Position numbers and translations under genes: made by a program
Source of the DNA: Mycolicibacterium wolinskyi
Lineage (GTDB): Bacteria; Actinomycetota; Actinomycetes; Mycobacteriales; Mycobacteriaceae
Assembly: GCF_002101965.1 (NCBI RefSeq)
Contig: NZ_LQQA01000029.1
Span: 434,001-498,000, forward strand
Length of the DNA: 64,000 nt
Reading direction: 5' to 3'
Shown: piece after piece, positions 25,349 through 34,737 of the stretch
Numbering within the stretch: the first letter of the stretch is position 1
Layout of the letters: each line of letters starts with the position of its first letter
The notes under the pieces: generated by a model
What the model was told of the DNA's origin: nothing
The model's input: the letters and a program-made list of their open reading frames with translations, nothing else
The model's database searches: none

Positions 25349-27991
25349 CTACTTCGGCGTGGCGAGCGTTCGGCGGATCACGTAGGGCAGCGTGCCACCG
25401 TGCCGGAGGTAGTCGATCTCGTTGCCGGTGTCCAACCGCAGCCGCAGTGTCATGGAGTCCGAACGGCCGTCGGTCCGGATGATCTCCAGCCGCACCGGCA
25501 CGGTTCCCGTCGTCAACACGTCCAACCCGCGAAGGCGGAGTGTCTCGGTCCCGTCGAGTGCCGGCGCGCGCTCGCCGGGGGCGAACTGTAACGGGAATAT
25601 GCCCATGCCGATCAGATTCGACCGGTGGATCCGCTCGAAGCTCTCGGCGATGATCGCCCGAACACCCAGCAGGGCAGGGGCTTTGGCGGCCCAGTCGCGG
25701 CTCGAGCCGGCCCCGTAGTTCGCGCCCGCGACGATGACCAGCGGCGCGTCACCGTAGGTGGCCGCGGCTTCGTAGACCGGTAGGACCGCGCTTCGGTCCC
25801 GCGTATACGCCCACGCACCCTCGCCGCCGACGTCGTCGGGCAGCAGGCGGTTGTGGACGGAACGGTTGGTGAATGCCCCGCGCAGCATGACCTCGTAATT
25901 GCTTCGGCGCGTCGAGTACTGATTGAAATCCCGCGGAGCCACGCCGGCATCGCGCAGATACGTCGCAGCCGCACTGTCGCGGGGAATAGCACCGGCAGGG
26001 GAGATGTGGTCGGTCGTCACATTGTCGCCGAGCAGCAGCAGTACGCGTGCCTCCAAGACGCCGGGCGTCGGCGCCGGTGCAGGTGCGATGTGATCGAGGT
26101 AGCTGGGCCTGCGGATGTACGTGCTGGCCGCGTCCCAGCCGAACCGAATATCGGATTGTCCCTGGAGCTCGCGCCAGGCTGCGGTCCCGGTCCTGATCGC
26201 GGCGGTGTTGCGTTCGAACATGTCGGGCCGCACGGCGTGCGCGACAGTGGCGGCGACGTCGGTGTCGGCGGGCCAGATGTCGCGCAGAAAGACCGGCCTG
26301 CCGTCGGGGCCGGTCCCCAGCGGCTGGGCCTCGAAGTCGTGCAGGACGCTACCGGCCAGTGCGTAGGCGACGACCAGCGGCGGCGAGGCCAGGTAGCCGA
26401 ACTGCAGGCGCGGATGCACGCGGCCGGGAAAGTTGCGGTTACCCGACAACACCGCCGCCGGGACAACGCCATCCGCGGCGAGTTCTTCCATGCGCGGATG
26501 CAGTGGACCCGAGTTTCCGATGCACGTCATGCAGCCGTAGCCGACGGTGGTGAAACCCAACCGGCCCAGGTCGGCGAGCAGACCCGCCTCGGTGAGGTAC
26601 TCGGTGACCACACGAGAGCCGGGCGACAGCGTCGTCTTCACCCAGGGTTTGACGGCGAGCCCGGCGCGAACGGCGTTGCGGGCCAACAGGCCCGCGTGCA
26701 CCATGAGCGCGGGATTGGCGGTGTTGGTGCAACTGGTGATGGCGGCAATGGCGACCGGCCCGGCCGGCACCGGCTCGCCGAACACCGCGTCGGGTTCGAC
26801 CGAGGTTCGCGCCGGCTCCGGCAGCGCTTGACGGAACGACGCGGGCACGTCGGACAGCGCAACCCGTTCGTGCGGCAGGCGCGGGCCGGCCAGCGTCGTC
26901 TGCACGGACTCCAATGCGAGCGTGAGTGTTTCGTCATAGACCGGCGGGGCGGCTTCGTCGGTACACAGGAGATGGTTGGCGCTCAGGTACGCGCGGACCA
27001 GCCGGCAGTGGTCTTCTGCCCTGCCCGTCAAGGCCAGGAACCGCAAGGTTTCTTCGTCGGACGGGAAGAGCGCCACGGTGGCGCCGTACTCGGGGGCCAT
27101 GTTGGAGACCGCGGCGCGGTCGGCCCACGCGAGATTCCGCGCGCCGTCGCCGTGGAACTCGACGAACTTGTCGACGACACCGTGGGCGCGCAGCATCGCC
27201 GTGACGGTCAGCGCCAGGTCGGTTCCGGTGACGCCGGGGCGCAACCGCCCGGTCAGGTGCACGCCGACCACCTTGGGGTACGCGATCGCGACGGGTTCGC
27301 CGAGCATCGCCGCCTGCCCCTGCAGCCCACCCACGCCCCAGCCGAGTACGCCGATCGCGTTGACCATCGGCGTGTGACTGTCGGTGGCCACCAACGTATC
27401 CGGATGCACCGTCGCCGGCTCAGTGGCGTCGTCGACCCATACGCACGTGGCCAGAGACTCCATGTTGACCTGATGGATGATGCCGGTGCCGGGCGGGACG
27501 ACGCCGAAGTGGTCGAGCGTGTTCTGTGCCCATTTGATGAAGCGATAGCGCTCGTCGTTGCGACGGAAGTCGATGGCCAGGTTGGCCTCCACCGCGTCGG
27601 GCCTGCCGTAGTGTTCGGCGATCACCGAGTGATCGACCGTGAGATCGACCGGGATCGCCGGCTGCAAGGCCCCCGGGTCGCCGCCGAGTTCGGCCACACA
27701 GTCGCGCATCCCGGCGAAGTCGGCGAGTGCGGGCAGACATGTCGTGTCGTGCAACATGATCCGATTCGGATGCAGCGGCACTTCGCAGCCAGTCGCCTTG
27801 CCGCGCAGGCGGTCCAGCACGGCGGGCAGTGCTTCGGGAGCCCGGCGGGCGACGTTTTCGATGAGAATGCGGACCGCGTACGGCGTCGCTGCGATCTCGG
27901 CAGGGGTCAGGACGTCGGACAGCGCCACATACCGGTAGGCCCGTCCGTCGATGACGAGGTGGGCCACGTCGGCCGTGGGCGCGGTACTCAT
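25349..27991 (-). CDS. Aconitase-family hydratase, probable paralogue in an acid-catabolic regulon
   Basis: An 880-residue AcnA-type [4Fe-4S] hydro-lyase with all four domains. The cluster cysteines are present: C421 in SCTNTANP and C487/C490 in CMTCIGNSGP. The DNVTTDHISPAGAI and GSSRDWAAKAP motifs of the active site are intact. AcnA proteins normally convert citrate to isocitrate, but this one lacks the usual long housekeeping length (over 900 in mycobacteria) and shares an operator with the divergent importer operon, so it may act on a hydroxy-polycarboxylate. There is no RBS before ATG 27991, which may be leaderless. Confidence 0.85.
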   Translation of the reverse strand: MSTAPTADVAHLVIDGRAYRYVALSDVLTPAEIAATPYAVRILIENVARRAPEALPAVLDRLRGKATGCEVPLHPNRIMLHDTTCLPALADFAGMRDCVAELGGDPGALQPAIPVDLTVDHSVIAEHYGRPDAVEANLAIDFRRNDERYRFIKWAQNTLDHFGVVPPGTGIIHQVNMESLATCVWVDDATEPATVHPDTLVATDSHTPMVNAIGVLGWGVGGLQGQAAMLGEPVAIAYPKVVGVHLTGRLRPGVTGTDLALTVTAMLRAHGVVDKFVEFHGDGARNLAWADRAAVSNMAPEYGATVALFPSDEETLRFLALTGRAEDHCRLVRAYLSANHLLCTDEAAPPVYDETLTLALESVQTTLAGPRLPHERVALSDVPASFRQALPEPARTSVEPDAVFGEPVPAGPVAIAAITSCTNTANPALMVHAGLLARNAVRAGLAVKPWVKTTLSPGSRVVTEYLTEAGLLADLGRLGFTTVGYGCMTCIGNSGPLHPRMEELAADGVVPAAVLSGNRNFPGRVHPRLQFGYLASPPLVVAYALAGSVLHDFEAQPLGTGPDGRPVFLRDIWPADTDVAATVAHAVRPDMFERNTAAIRTGTAAWRELQGQSDIRFGWDAASTYIRRPSYLDHIAPAPAPTPGVLEARVLLLLGDNVTTDHISPAGAIPRDSAAATYLRDAGVAPRDFNQYSTRRSNYEVMLRGAFTNRSVHNRLLPDDVGGEGAWAYTRDRSAVLPVYEAAATYGDAPLVIVAGANYGAGSSRDWAAKAPALLGVRAIIAESFERIHRSNLIGMGIFPLQFAPGERAPALDGTETLRLRGLDVLTTGTVPVRLEIIRTDGRSDSMTLRLRLDTGNEIDYLRHGGTLPYVIRRTLATPK

Positions 27992-28000
27992 GCGACAAGT

Positions 28001-28026
28001 TTGTACTAATCGGCGAAAAAGTACAA
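28001..28026. promoter_or_regulatory. GntR operator at the aconitase promoter
   Basis: An inverted repeat, TTGTACT-N12-AGTACAA (arms 28001-28007 and 28020-28026), lies 9 bases upstream of the aconitase start. Its left half extends identically (TTGTACTAATCGG) to a second copy at 29099. On the minus strand TTGTTG and TACAAA, spaced by 18, look like -35/-10 elements that the site would cover. Confidence 0.7.
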
Positions 28027-28039
28027 CAAACCCCGTTGT

Positions 28040-28975
28040 CTAGTGAGACTTGATCCCCGTCTTGAGTTCTCGCACCACGTCGAGGTGGGTGTACATGAAC
28101 TCGGCGGCTTTCTCGTTGTCGCCGCCCTCCAGGAGGTCCAGCAGGTGCAGATGCTCGCGGGCCTGCGTGACGAGACGGCTGCGGTCGGCTTGGTGGTTGT
28201 ACTCGATCATTCGGCGCATCCGGTTGACCCGGCGGACCGCATCGGCGAGGTAGGCATTGCCCGAACATTCGGCGAGCATCTCGTGGAATGTCGAGTTGTA
28301 GCGGAAAAGCTCACTGCGCGAAAGCAATACGATGTTGCCGTGTAGCAGCGATTCCTGCTGGCGGCGATGCAGTGCGAACGCGTCGGGGTCAATGGCGAAC
28401 CCGGGTTCGCGCAGGCCCGCGGGTTCGATGATGAGGCGGAAACGGTAGCTCTGGTCGTGCGCCTCCTTTGTGGACAGGGCGCGGACGAACTCCCAACCCC
28501 GCCCGGCGCGGCGCCGGATCAGATCCTCGGACTCCATCCGGGCGAGCACCAGATTGGCCTGACGGGTGGTGAGGCCGTAGCGCTGGCACAGCTCGGTGGT
28601 GGTGAAGTCGTCGGTGAAGCGACCGCCCAGATGATCGTCGATGATCCGGAAGTAGAGCTGCTCGTCCTCGTCGCCGTCGGCGCTCATCGCGACCCGGCCC
28701 AGTTCGGAGGCCGGCATGGTGAGGTGGAAGCCCTTGCGTGGCGTGCGCTCGACGAGGCCGATGTCGGCCAGATAGGTCAGCGCGCGGCGCGCCGGCGTGC
28801 GCGAGATGTCGAGCGCGTCGGCCACCCACTGTTCCGTCAGGTGGGCACCCGCCTCCAGCTCGTGGTGGCGGATCAGGTCGATGACGCGCATCGCCATCGA
28901 GTTGGGCGACACCCGCGTGGACAGCAACCCGCCCGCTCCGCCGCTGCCGGCGGCAAGGCCATTACTGACGATCAC
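28040..28975 (-). CDS. GntR-type regulator with two winged-helix domains
   Basis: A 311-residue transcription regulator. Residues about 26-86 form a GntR winged helix (ISRTPARRALTYLADIGLVERTPRKGF). A second winged-helix-like segment follows at about 108-172 (TTTELCQRYGLTTRQANLV, then MESEDLIRRRAGRGWEFV), before an FCD-like C-terminal ligand domain (about 175-311). Ordinary FadR/FCD proteins have only one such domain. GTG at 28975 follows AAAGGGG. It is flanked by the two copies of the TTGTACT-N12-AGTACA site, so it likely controls both the aconitase and the importer operon. Confidence 0.85.
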   Translation of the reverse strand: MIVSNGLAAGSGGAGGLLSTRVSPNSMAMRVIDLIRHHELEAGAHLTEQWVADALDISRTPARRALTYLADIGLVERTPRKGFHLTMPASELGRVAMSADGDEDEQLYFRIIDDHLGGRFTDDFTTTELCQRYGLTTRQANLVLARMESEDLIRRRAGRGWEFVRALSTKEAHDQSYRFRLIIEPAGLREPGFAIDPDAFALHRRQQESLLHGNIVLLSRSELFRYNSTFHEMLAECSGNAYLADAVRRVNRMRRMIEYNHQADRSRLVTQAREHLHLLDLLEGGDNEKAAEFMYTHLDVVRELKTGIKSH

Positions 28976-29098
28976 GCTGCGCCCCTTTGACCTCGATGTT
29001 CTATCTGTCGCGATCGTACAAGCCGGCCGACGCCGGGTGCCGTTTCGTGCTCGGTGTCCAAGAAGGACTCTTGACCGCAGGCTGTGACCTGAGCCATA

Positions 29099-29124
29099 TT
29101 GTACTAATCGGAAAATCAGTACAC
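29099..29124. promoter_or_regulatory. GntR operator upstream of the importer operon
   Basis: TTGTACT-N12-AGTACAC at 29099-29124 matches the site at 28001 at 21 of 26 positions, with the first 13 bases identical. It lies in the GntR/importer intergenic region and should control the rightward operon. Confidence 0.7.
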
Positions 29125-29149
29125 AGCTCGTGAAAGACTCCGCTCATTG

Positions 29150-29163
29150 GTCAACCGGTTGAC
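29150..29163. promoter_or_regulatory. Second operator candidate, perfect 14-bp palindrome
   Basis: GTCAACCGGTTGAC is perfectly palindromic and lies within a wider ATTGGTC...GACCAAT inverted repeat (29146-29175). It could serve the FadR-type regulator encoded at the end of the operon (40168-40926). Confidence 0.5.
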
Positions 29164-29246
29164 AGGGCGACCAATTTTGGAGCACACTTCACCGCATGCG
29201 TGACCCGCACCACAGTGCGGCGCTGAGCGAGGAGGCTCACCGGACC

Positions 29247-30419
29247 GTGTCCACTCAACAGACGACGTCCCTTCACCACACCAAACGCATATCGCCAATG
29301 CGGCGGGCGGCCGTGCTGTTCGCAGCACTTGCGACGGCCGCCGGGTTGTCGTCCTGCGGTGTCGCGCAGGATTACTCGGCGACCCAGCCGGAACTGCCGG
29401 ACTACTACCCGGCGGATTACCCGGCGTTGATCGGGGCGTCGAAGCGCGAGGGCGGAACGCTGACGATCTACTCCAATACCGATCAGCAGAGCTGGGCGCC
29501 GATCATCGATGCGTTCCAGGACAAGTTCCCCTGGGTCGGGAGCGTCAACGCCACCAACTTGGACTCCGATGAGGTGTTCCAGCGCGTGTTGTCCGAACAG
29601 GCCATCGGCCAGGACTCGGCCGACATCGTGGTAAGCAATGCCGCCGATGCTTGGGCGGATTTCGCTGAACGTCCGGGCACCCTCGTGGAATACACGTCGC
29701 CCGAGCTGGAACATCTGCCGGACTTCGCGCAGCCGATGCCCAACGTCTACACGCTGTCGGTGGATCCGATCTCACTGGTGTACAACACCGCGCTGCTGCC
29801 GGATGACGAGAAACCGACGAGCATCGCCGACCTCGCCGCGAAGGTCACCGAAGACCCGGAGGAGTTCAACGGCCGCATAGCCGTCCGAAACCCCAAGGGT
29901 GCGTTCGGATTCACCGTCACGCGCGCATTCGTCGACAACAATCCCGATGCGGCGTGGGCAGAGCTCGCGAAGATCCTGCCGTTCTCGCAGAACGAAACCT
30001 CCACGGGCGGCATGGTGGAGAAGGTCACGTCCGGTGAGTACACGGTCGGATTCTTCATGGGCTCACCGGCTCTCACCGCAGAACAGCGCACCGGGGGCCT
30101 GATCAAGGCGGTGTTCCCGACGGACGGCACCCCACTGTTGCGGCGGGGCATCGGAATCGCCAACGGGGCACCGCACGAGGCGACCGCAAAACTGTTCCTC
30201 GACTTCGTGATGTCGGAGGCCGGTCAGCGCGCGGTCTCCGAAGGCGGCCTGACCGCCTACCGCGACGGCGTCGAACGCGCCGAGGACGGCGTCGCGACAT
30301 ACCGCGAGGTCGTCGAGTCCGTCGGTGCCGACAACCTGATCTTCGTTCCCTACATCAAGGCCAGTGACGAGGAGATCGACGCGTTCTCCGAACGTTGGCA
30401 GTCCCTGCAAGCCGGCTGA
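29247..30419 (+). CDS. ABC importer substrate-binding lipoprotein, family 1 (FbpA/AfuA-like)
   Basis: A 390-residue extracellular solute-binding lipoprotein. A signal peptide (MRRAAVLFAALATAAG) ends in the lipobox LSSC with the lipidated Cys37 counted from GTG 29247. The mature part resembles the binding proteins of iron, 2-aminoethylphosphonate and hexose-phosphate importers (GTLTIYSNTD, then VDPISLVYNTALLP). Context argues for an organic acid or phosphorylated acid ligand rather than iron. GTG at 29247 is favoured by GGAGG upstream; ATG at 29298 is the alternative. First gene of the operon, 22 bases before the permease. Confidence 0.87.
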   Translation: MSTQQTTSLHHTKRISPMRRAAVLFAALATAAGLSSCGVAQDYSATQPELPDYYPADYPALIGASKREGGTLTIYSNTDQQSWAPIIDAFQDKFPWVGSVNATNLDSDEVFQRVLSEQAIGQDSADIVVSNAADAWADFAERPGTLVEYTSPELEHLPDFAQPMPNVYTLSVDPISLVYNTALLPDDEKPTSIADLAAKVTEDPEEFNGRIAVRNPKGAFGFTVTRAFVDNNPDAAWAELAKILPFSQNETSTGGMVEKVTSGEYTVGFFMGSPALTAEQRTGGLIKAVFPTDGTPLLRRGIGIANGAPHEATAKLFLDFVMSEAGQRAVSEGGLTAYRDGVERAEDGVATYREVVESVGADNLIFVPYIKASDEEIDAFSERWQSLQAG

Positions 30420-30441
30420 GCCGAGATAGTGACGAGACATC

Positions 30442-32217
30442 ATGACCCTCACCACGCCTGAAACCACCACTCCGTTCGTCCGGCCCACACCGGGAGAATT
30501 CGGCAGCCCGCGCTACCGCAGGTTCCGAAACATCGGACGCGACACCCTGATCCAGTACGCCGTGTTGGCGATACTCGCGGTGTTCGTTCTGGCGCCCGTA
30601 CTGCCGACGATCTACCAGTCGGTGATGGACCGCCCGCTGTACGAGGTCGGCGGCCTGTTCACCCTCGGCAATTACGCCAGGCTGTTCACCGAGGCCGGCT
30701 TCGGTGACGTCATCGTCAACACCGTCCTGTTCGCCGGGCTGACCGTCATCCTGGCTCAGCTGTTCGCGGTACCGATGGCCATCGTCGTCACCAGGACGAA
30801 GCTGCCGCTCGGCCGGTTGGTCGGCGGGTCGATGCGGTGGCCCTTCTACATCTCGTCGTTGCTGTTGGGGTTCGGCTGGATCATCCTTTACGGGCCAGGC
30901 GGATTCGTCAGTGTGCAGGCCCGTGAATTTCTCGGGTTCGTGCCGTGGAACCTCTACTCGATCCCGGGCATGGCATTGACCGAGGCGGTCGCGCTGGCGC
31001 CCATCGCGTTCACGTTCTGTGTCGGCGCACTCAACCAGTCCGACAACTCGCTGGAGTCCGCCGCACAGGTGTGCGGCGCAGGCCCGGTGCGCATCCTCTG
31101 GTCGGTCGTGGTGCCGATGCTGCGCCCGCCGATCGTCTACAGCTCGGTCCTGATCATCTCGATGTCGATCGAAACCCTTTCCGTGCCACTGCTGTACGGC
31201 ATGCCCGCCGACATCTCCGTGTTCTCGACCTTCCTCTACACCAACGGCCTGCAATCGATCGACCCCGATTACGGCGTGCTCGGCGCGGCGTCGGTGCTGA
31301 TCCTTCTGGTGACTGTCGGGCTGGTCGCCATGCAGGCGAAGCTGTTGAAGAACTCGCAGCGGTTCGTCTCCGTGCGGGGCAAGGCCACCCGTCCCCGGGT
31401 CTTCGACCTCGGCTGGATCAAGTGGATCTCGGTGGTCTTCATCGGCATCTACCTGATCGTCGGCGCACTGCTCCCGTTGGCGGCGTTGGTCTTCCGGTCC
31501 TGCACTCTCGTGCTGACACCGCTGAAGTCGCCGTTCTCGACGCTGACCTTCGAGAACTACCGGCCCATCTTCAGCTACACGTCGTACTACATGTCGATCA
31601 TCAACAGCATCGTCATCGCGTTCGTCGGCGCCGTGGTGATCAGCGTGCTGGCCATCCTCGCCGTACTCGTGGCGCGGCGGTCGACGATGCGGTTCAACAA
31701 GGTGGTCGAGTACCTGGCGCTCGCGCCACAGGCGATGCCCGGTCTGATCGTCGGGATCGGTTTCTTCTGGGCCCTGGCATACTCGCCGGGCTGGATCTCG
31801 GGTCTGCTGTCGGGGACAATCTGGATCCTCGTCATCGCCTTCGGTCTGCGGGCGCTGCCCACCGCGTACGGGAACATCTCTCCGCTGCTCATGCAGATCG
31901 GCGAAGAACTCGACAATGCTGCCCGCGTCACGGGCGCGGACTGGTTCCGCACCTTCACACGTGTGCTGGGCAAGCTGATCCTGCCCGCGTTCACCGGCGC
32001 CTTCATCCTCGTGTTCGTCACGATGATCAAGGAGTACTCACCGGCGGTGTTCCTCGCCAACTCGCAGACGAACGTCATCGGGACTACCGCACTGCAGCTC
32101 TGGGCGGAGGGCAATGCCGGATCGGTCGCCGCGTTGGCCACCGTTCAGATCCTCATCACCATCGTCTTCGTCTCGATCGCCACTCGCCTCCTGAAAGGTC
32201 ACACCTCCAATGCCTGA
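30442..32217 (+). CDS. ABC importer permease, fused two-domain (FbpB/AfuB-like)
   Basis: A 591-residue membrane protein holding two permease domains in one chain, each with about six TM helices and an EAA-type coupling loop (ESAAQVCGAGPVRILWSVV near 205-223 and ELDNAARVTGADWFRTFTRV near 490-510). This fused layout is normal for the iron/sugar-phosphate importer class. It forms the inner-membrane channel for the lipoprotein at 29247 and pairs with the ATPase whose start overlaps its stop by 8 bases. Confidence 0.92.
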   Translation: MTLTTPETTTPFVRPTPGEFGSPRYRRFRNIGRDTLIQYAVLAILAVFVLAPVLPTIYQSVMDRPLYEVGGLFTLGNYARLFTEAGFGDVIVNTVLFAGLTVILAQLFAVPMAIVVTRTKLPLGRLVGGSMRWPFYISSLLLGFGWIILYGPGGFVSVQAREFLGFVPWNLYSIPGMALTEAVALAPIAFTFCVGALNQSDNSLESAAQVCGAGPVRILWSVVVPMLRPPIVYSSVLIISMSIETLSVPLLYGMPADISVFSTFLYTNGLQSIDPDYGVLGAASVLILLVTVGLVAMQAKLLKNSQRFVSVRGKATRPRVFDLGWIKWISVVFIGIYLIVGALLPLAALVFRSCTLVLTPLKSPFSTLTFENYRPIFSYTSYYMSIINSIVIAFVGAVVISVLAILAVLVARRSTMRFNKVVEYLALAPQAMPGLIVGIGFFWALAYSPGWISGLLSGTIWILVIAFGLRALPTAYGNISPLLMQIGEELDNAARVTGADWFRTFTRVLGKLILPAFTGAFILVFVTMIKEYSPAVFLANSQTNVIGTTALQLWAEGNAGSVAALATVQILITIVFVSIATRLLKGHTSNA

Positions 32218-33310
32218 TCTGCGCGTCCGCAACGTCAACAAGACGTTCAACGGCTCACAAGTCCTGCACGACATCAACTTCGAGGTCCGCGACGGCGAGT
32301 TCTTCACGCTGCTCGGCCCGAGCGGTTGCGGCAAGTCCACCACCCTGGCCTGCATCGCCGGCCTGGAGTCCCCCGACGAAGGCACGATCGAACTCGACGA
32401 CTCGGTCTTCTTCAGCAGTGCCACCGGCACGTTCGTCGCACCTGAAAGCCGCAACCTCGGCATGGTGTTCCAGTCCTACGCGCTGTGGCCGCACATGACC
32501 ATCGCCGACAACCTGGCGCTGCCGCTCAAACTGCGCAAGGTCGCCAAGGCGCGGCGCAACGAGCTCATCGACGATGCGCTCGCGAAAGTCGATCTGCTGC
32601 ATCTGCGTAACCGCTACCCGCACGAGATGTCCGGCGGCCAGCAACAGCGCGTCGCGCTGGCCCGCGCGCTGGTGTACTCGCCCCGGCTGCTGCTGCTCGA
32701 CGAACCGCTGTCCAACCTCGACGCCAAGCTCCGCGAGCAGGCCAGGGCCTGGCTCAAGGCGCTGCAGTCAGAGGTCGGTATCACCACGATCTACGTGACG
32801 CACGACCAGGAGGAAGCCCTGGCGATGAGTGACCGCATCGCGGTGATGAGCAAGGGCAACATGATTCAGGTCGCCACGCCTACCGAGATCTACGAGCAGC
32901 CAGCCGCGCGCGAGGTCGCCGGGTTCGTCGGGAACTGCAATTTCCTCGACGGCAAGGTGGTCGAAGCCACCGGCAGCGAGGCCAAGGTGCAGTTGGAGGC
33001 CACCGGCCAACTCGTCCACGCGACCGGGCGGATGGACGTGCATTCCGGCGATGCGGTAACCGTCGCGGTACGGCCAGAACGCGTCACGATCACCGGTGCC
33101 GGATATGCCGCCGCAGAAGGGCAGAACGTCGTGCGGGCCAGCGTCAGCAGTGTGCAGTACGTCGGCTCGAAGTACGAATACCTGTTGTCCGTCGGCAATT
33201 CCACGATCGCCGCCGACTGCCTCAAGGCCGGCCATCATGGCGAGGTCGACTTGCTGATCGACGCCGAGAACATCTTCCTGTACCCGCAGAAGCAGGTGGT
33301 GCCGGCGTGA
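32210..33310 (+). CDS. ABC importer ATP-binding protein
   Basis: A 366-residue ATPase energising the importer. Walker A is GPSGCGKST (about 36-44), the signature is SGGQQQRVALARAL (about 142-155), Walker B is LLLLDEPLSNLD, and the switch His lies in VTHDQEEALAMSD. The C-terminal third is a TOBE regulatory domain (about 285-355), as in FbpC/PotA/MalK-type proteins. It overlaps the permease by 8 bases and the aldehyde dehydrogenase by 4 (GTGA), so all are one transcript. Confidence 0.93.
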   Translation: MPDLRVRNVNKTFNGSQVLHDINFEVRDGEFFTLLGPSGCGKSTTLACIAGLESPDEGTIELDDSVFFSSATGTFVAPESRNLGMVFQSYALWPHMTIADNLALPLKLRKVAKARRNELIDDALAKVDLLHLRNRYPHEMSGGQQQRVALARALVYSPRLLLLDEPLSNLDAKLREQARAWLKALQSEVGITTIYVTHDQEEALAMSDRIAVMSKGNMIQVATPTEIYEQPAAREVAGFVGNCNFLDGKVVEATGSEAKVQLEATGQLVHATGRMDVHSGDAVTVAVRPERVTITGAGYAAAEGQNVVRASVSSVQYVGSKYEYLLSVGNSTIAADCLKAGHHGEVDLLIDAENIFLYPQKQVVPA

Positions 33311-34722
33311 GCCAGCCAATTGTCACGGTCAACCCGGCGACCGGAGCCGAACTGGCGACGTATTCCGCGATGACCGACAGTGAGATCGGCGCGGCGCTCG
33401 ACACCGCAGCCACCGCGCAGGTCGCGTGGGCTGCCGAAGACATCAAGACCCGCGGCGAGATCGTGCGCACGGCCGCCGGGGTCTTGCGTGAGCGTGCCGA
33501 CGAACTCGCGCTGCTCATCACCCGAGAAATGGGCAAACGGCTCGCCGAATCCCGTGCCGAGGTGCACAAGTGCGCCACCGGCCTGGAGTACTACGCCGAC
33601 AACGCGGCCACCTACCTCGCCGACGAGGTCTACGACACGTCCGCCGACCGCGCGTGGGTGTCATACGAACCCGTGGGTGTGGTGCTGGCCGTGATGCCGT
33701 GGAATTTCCCGCTCTGGCAGGTGTTCCGGTTTGCCGCGCCTGCGTTGATGGCGGGAAATGCCGCCCTGCTCAAGCACTCTCCGAACACCACCGGGTCAGC
33801 GCTGGCCTGCCAGGAGATCCTGACCGCTGCGGGGTTGCCCGCCGGATTGTTCACCGCGCTGCTCATCGCCGAACCGGACGTACCTGCGGTGACCGAGCGG
33901 TTGATCGCGGACCCGCGAGTCGGTGCGGTCACCATCACCGGCAGTGAGCGGGCGGGCAGTGCCGTCGGCTCGATCGCCGGCCGCGAGATCAAGAAGTCGG
34001 TGCTCGAGCTCGGCGGTTCGGACCCGTTCATCGTGCTCGCCGACGCCGACCTGCCGCGCGTAGCGACCCTCGCGGTACGGGGCCGTTTCCTCAACGCCGG
34101 CCAGAGCTGCATCTCCCCGAAGCGTTTCATCGTCGAGGAGGCCGTCGCGGCGGAGTTCACCCGATTGGTGGTCGAGCAGACCCGGGCCTTGACCGTCGGT
34201 GATCCGGAAGCGGCCGACACCGAGGTGGGGCCGATGGCGCGGCGTGACCTGCGCGATGGCGTCGCCGCCCAGGTCGACGCCGCAGTCGAGGCCGGAGCGA
34301 CGTTGCTGTGCGGGGGAGCGGCCATCGACTCCGACGGGTTCTTCTATGCACCAACGGTTCTCGGGGATGTCGCCCCAGGTATGTCGGTCTACGCCGAGGA
34401 GGTGTTCGGACCCGTCGCGAGCATCATCACCGTGGCCGACGCCGACGAAGCCGTCAAGGTGGCCAACGACACCCCGTTCGGCTTGGGTGCCAGCGTATGG
34501 AGCGCCGACGTCGGCACCGCCGTCGCAGTCGGGCGCCGGATCACCTCCGGGGCCTGCTTCATCAACGCGATCGTCGCGTCCGATGCCAGGATGCCGTTCG
34601 GCGGCACCAAACGCAGCGGGTACGGCCGGGAGTTGGCCGCTCCTGGTATCCGCGAATTCGTCAATGTCCGGACCTGGTGGGCGATGAACGAACCCCCTTC
34701 CGTCGCACCTGTTTCCGAGTAA
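33307..34722 (+). CDS. NAD(P)+ aldehyde dehydrogenase
   Basis: A 471-residue aldehyde dehydrogenase near the succinate-semialdehyde dehydrogenase group. The catalytic Cys lies in NAGQSCISPKRF (about residue 264), the base Glu in VLELGGSDPFIV, and the Asn in MPWNFPLWQVF. Its GTG start lies in the stop of the ATPase gene. It may oxidise an aldehyde released from the imported compound or from the OtnC step; the substrate is not visible in the sequence. Confidence 0.9.
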   Translation: MSQPIVTVNPATGAELATYSAMTDSEIGAALDTAATAQVAWAAEDIKTRGEIVRTAAGVLRERADELALLITREMGKRLAESRAEVHKCATGLEYYADNAATYLADEVYDTSADRAWVSYEPVGVVLAVMPWNFPLWQVFRFAAPALMAGNAALLKHSPNTTGSALACQEILTAAGLPAGLFTALLIAEPDVPAVTERLIADPRVGAVTITGSERAGSAVGSIAGREIKKSVLELGGSDPFIVLADADLPRVATLAVRGRFLNAGQSCISPKRFIVEEAVAAEFTRLVVEQTRALTVGDPEAADTEVGPMARRDLRDGVAAQVDAAVEAGATLLCGGAAIDSDGFFYAPTVLGDVAPGMSVYAEEVFGPVASIITVADADEAVKVANDTPFGLGASVWSADVGTAVAVGRRITSGACFINAIVASDARMPFGGTKRSGYGRELAAPGIREFVNVRTWWAMNEPPSVAPVSE

Positions 34723-34737
34723 CGAGGAGTTTCATCG

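Noticed and set aside
25853..28009. A 718-codon open frame antisense to the aconitase
   Set aside because: Same mirror effect; the sense strand holds intact cluster cysteines and active-site motifs throughout.
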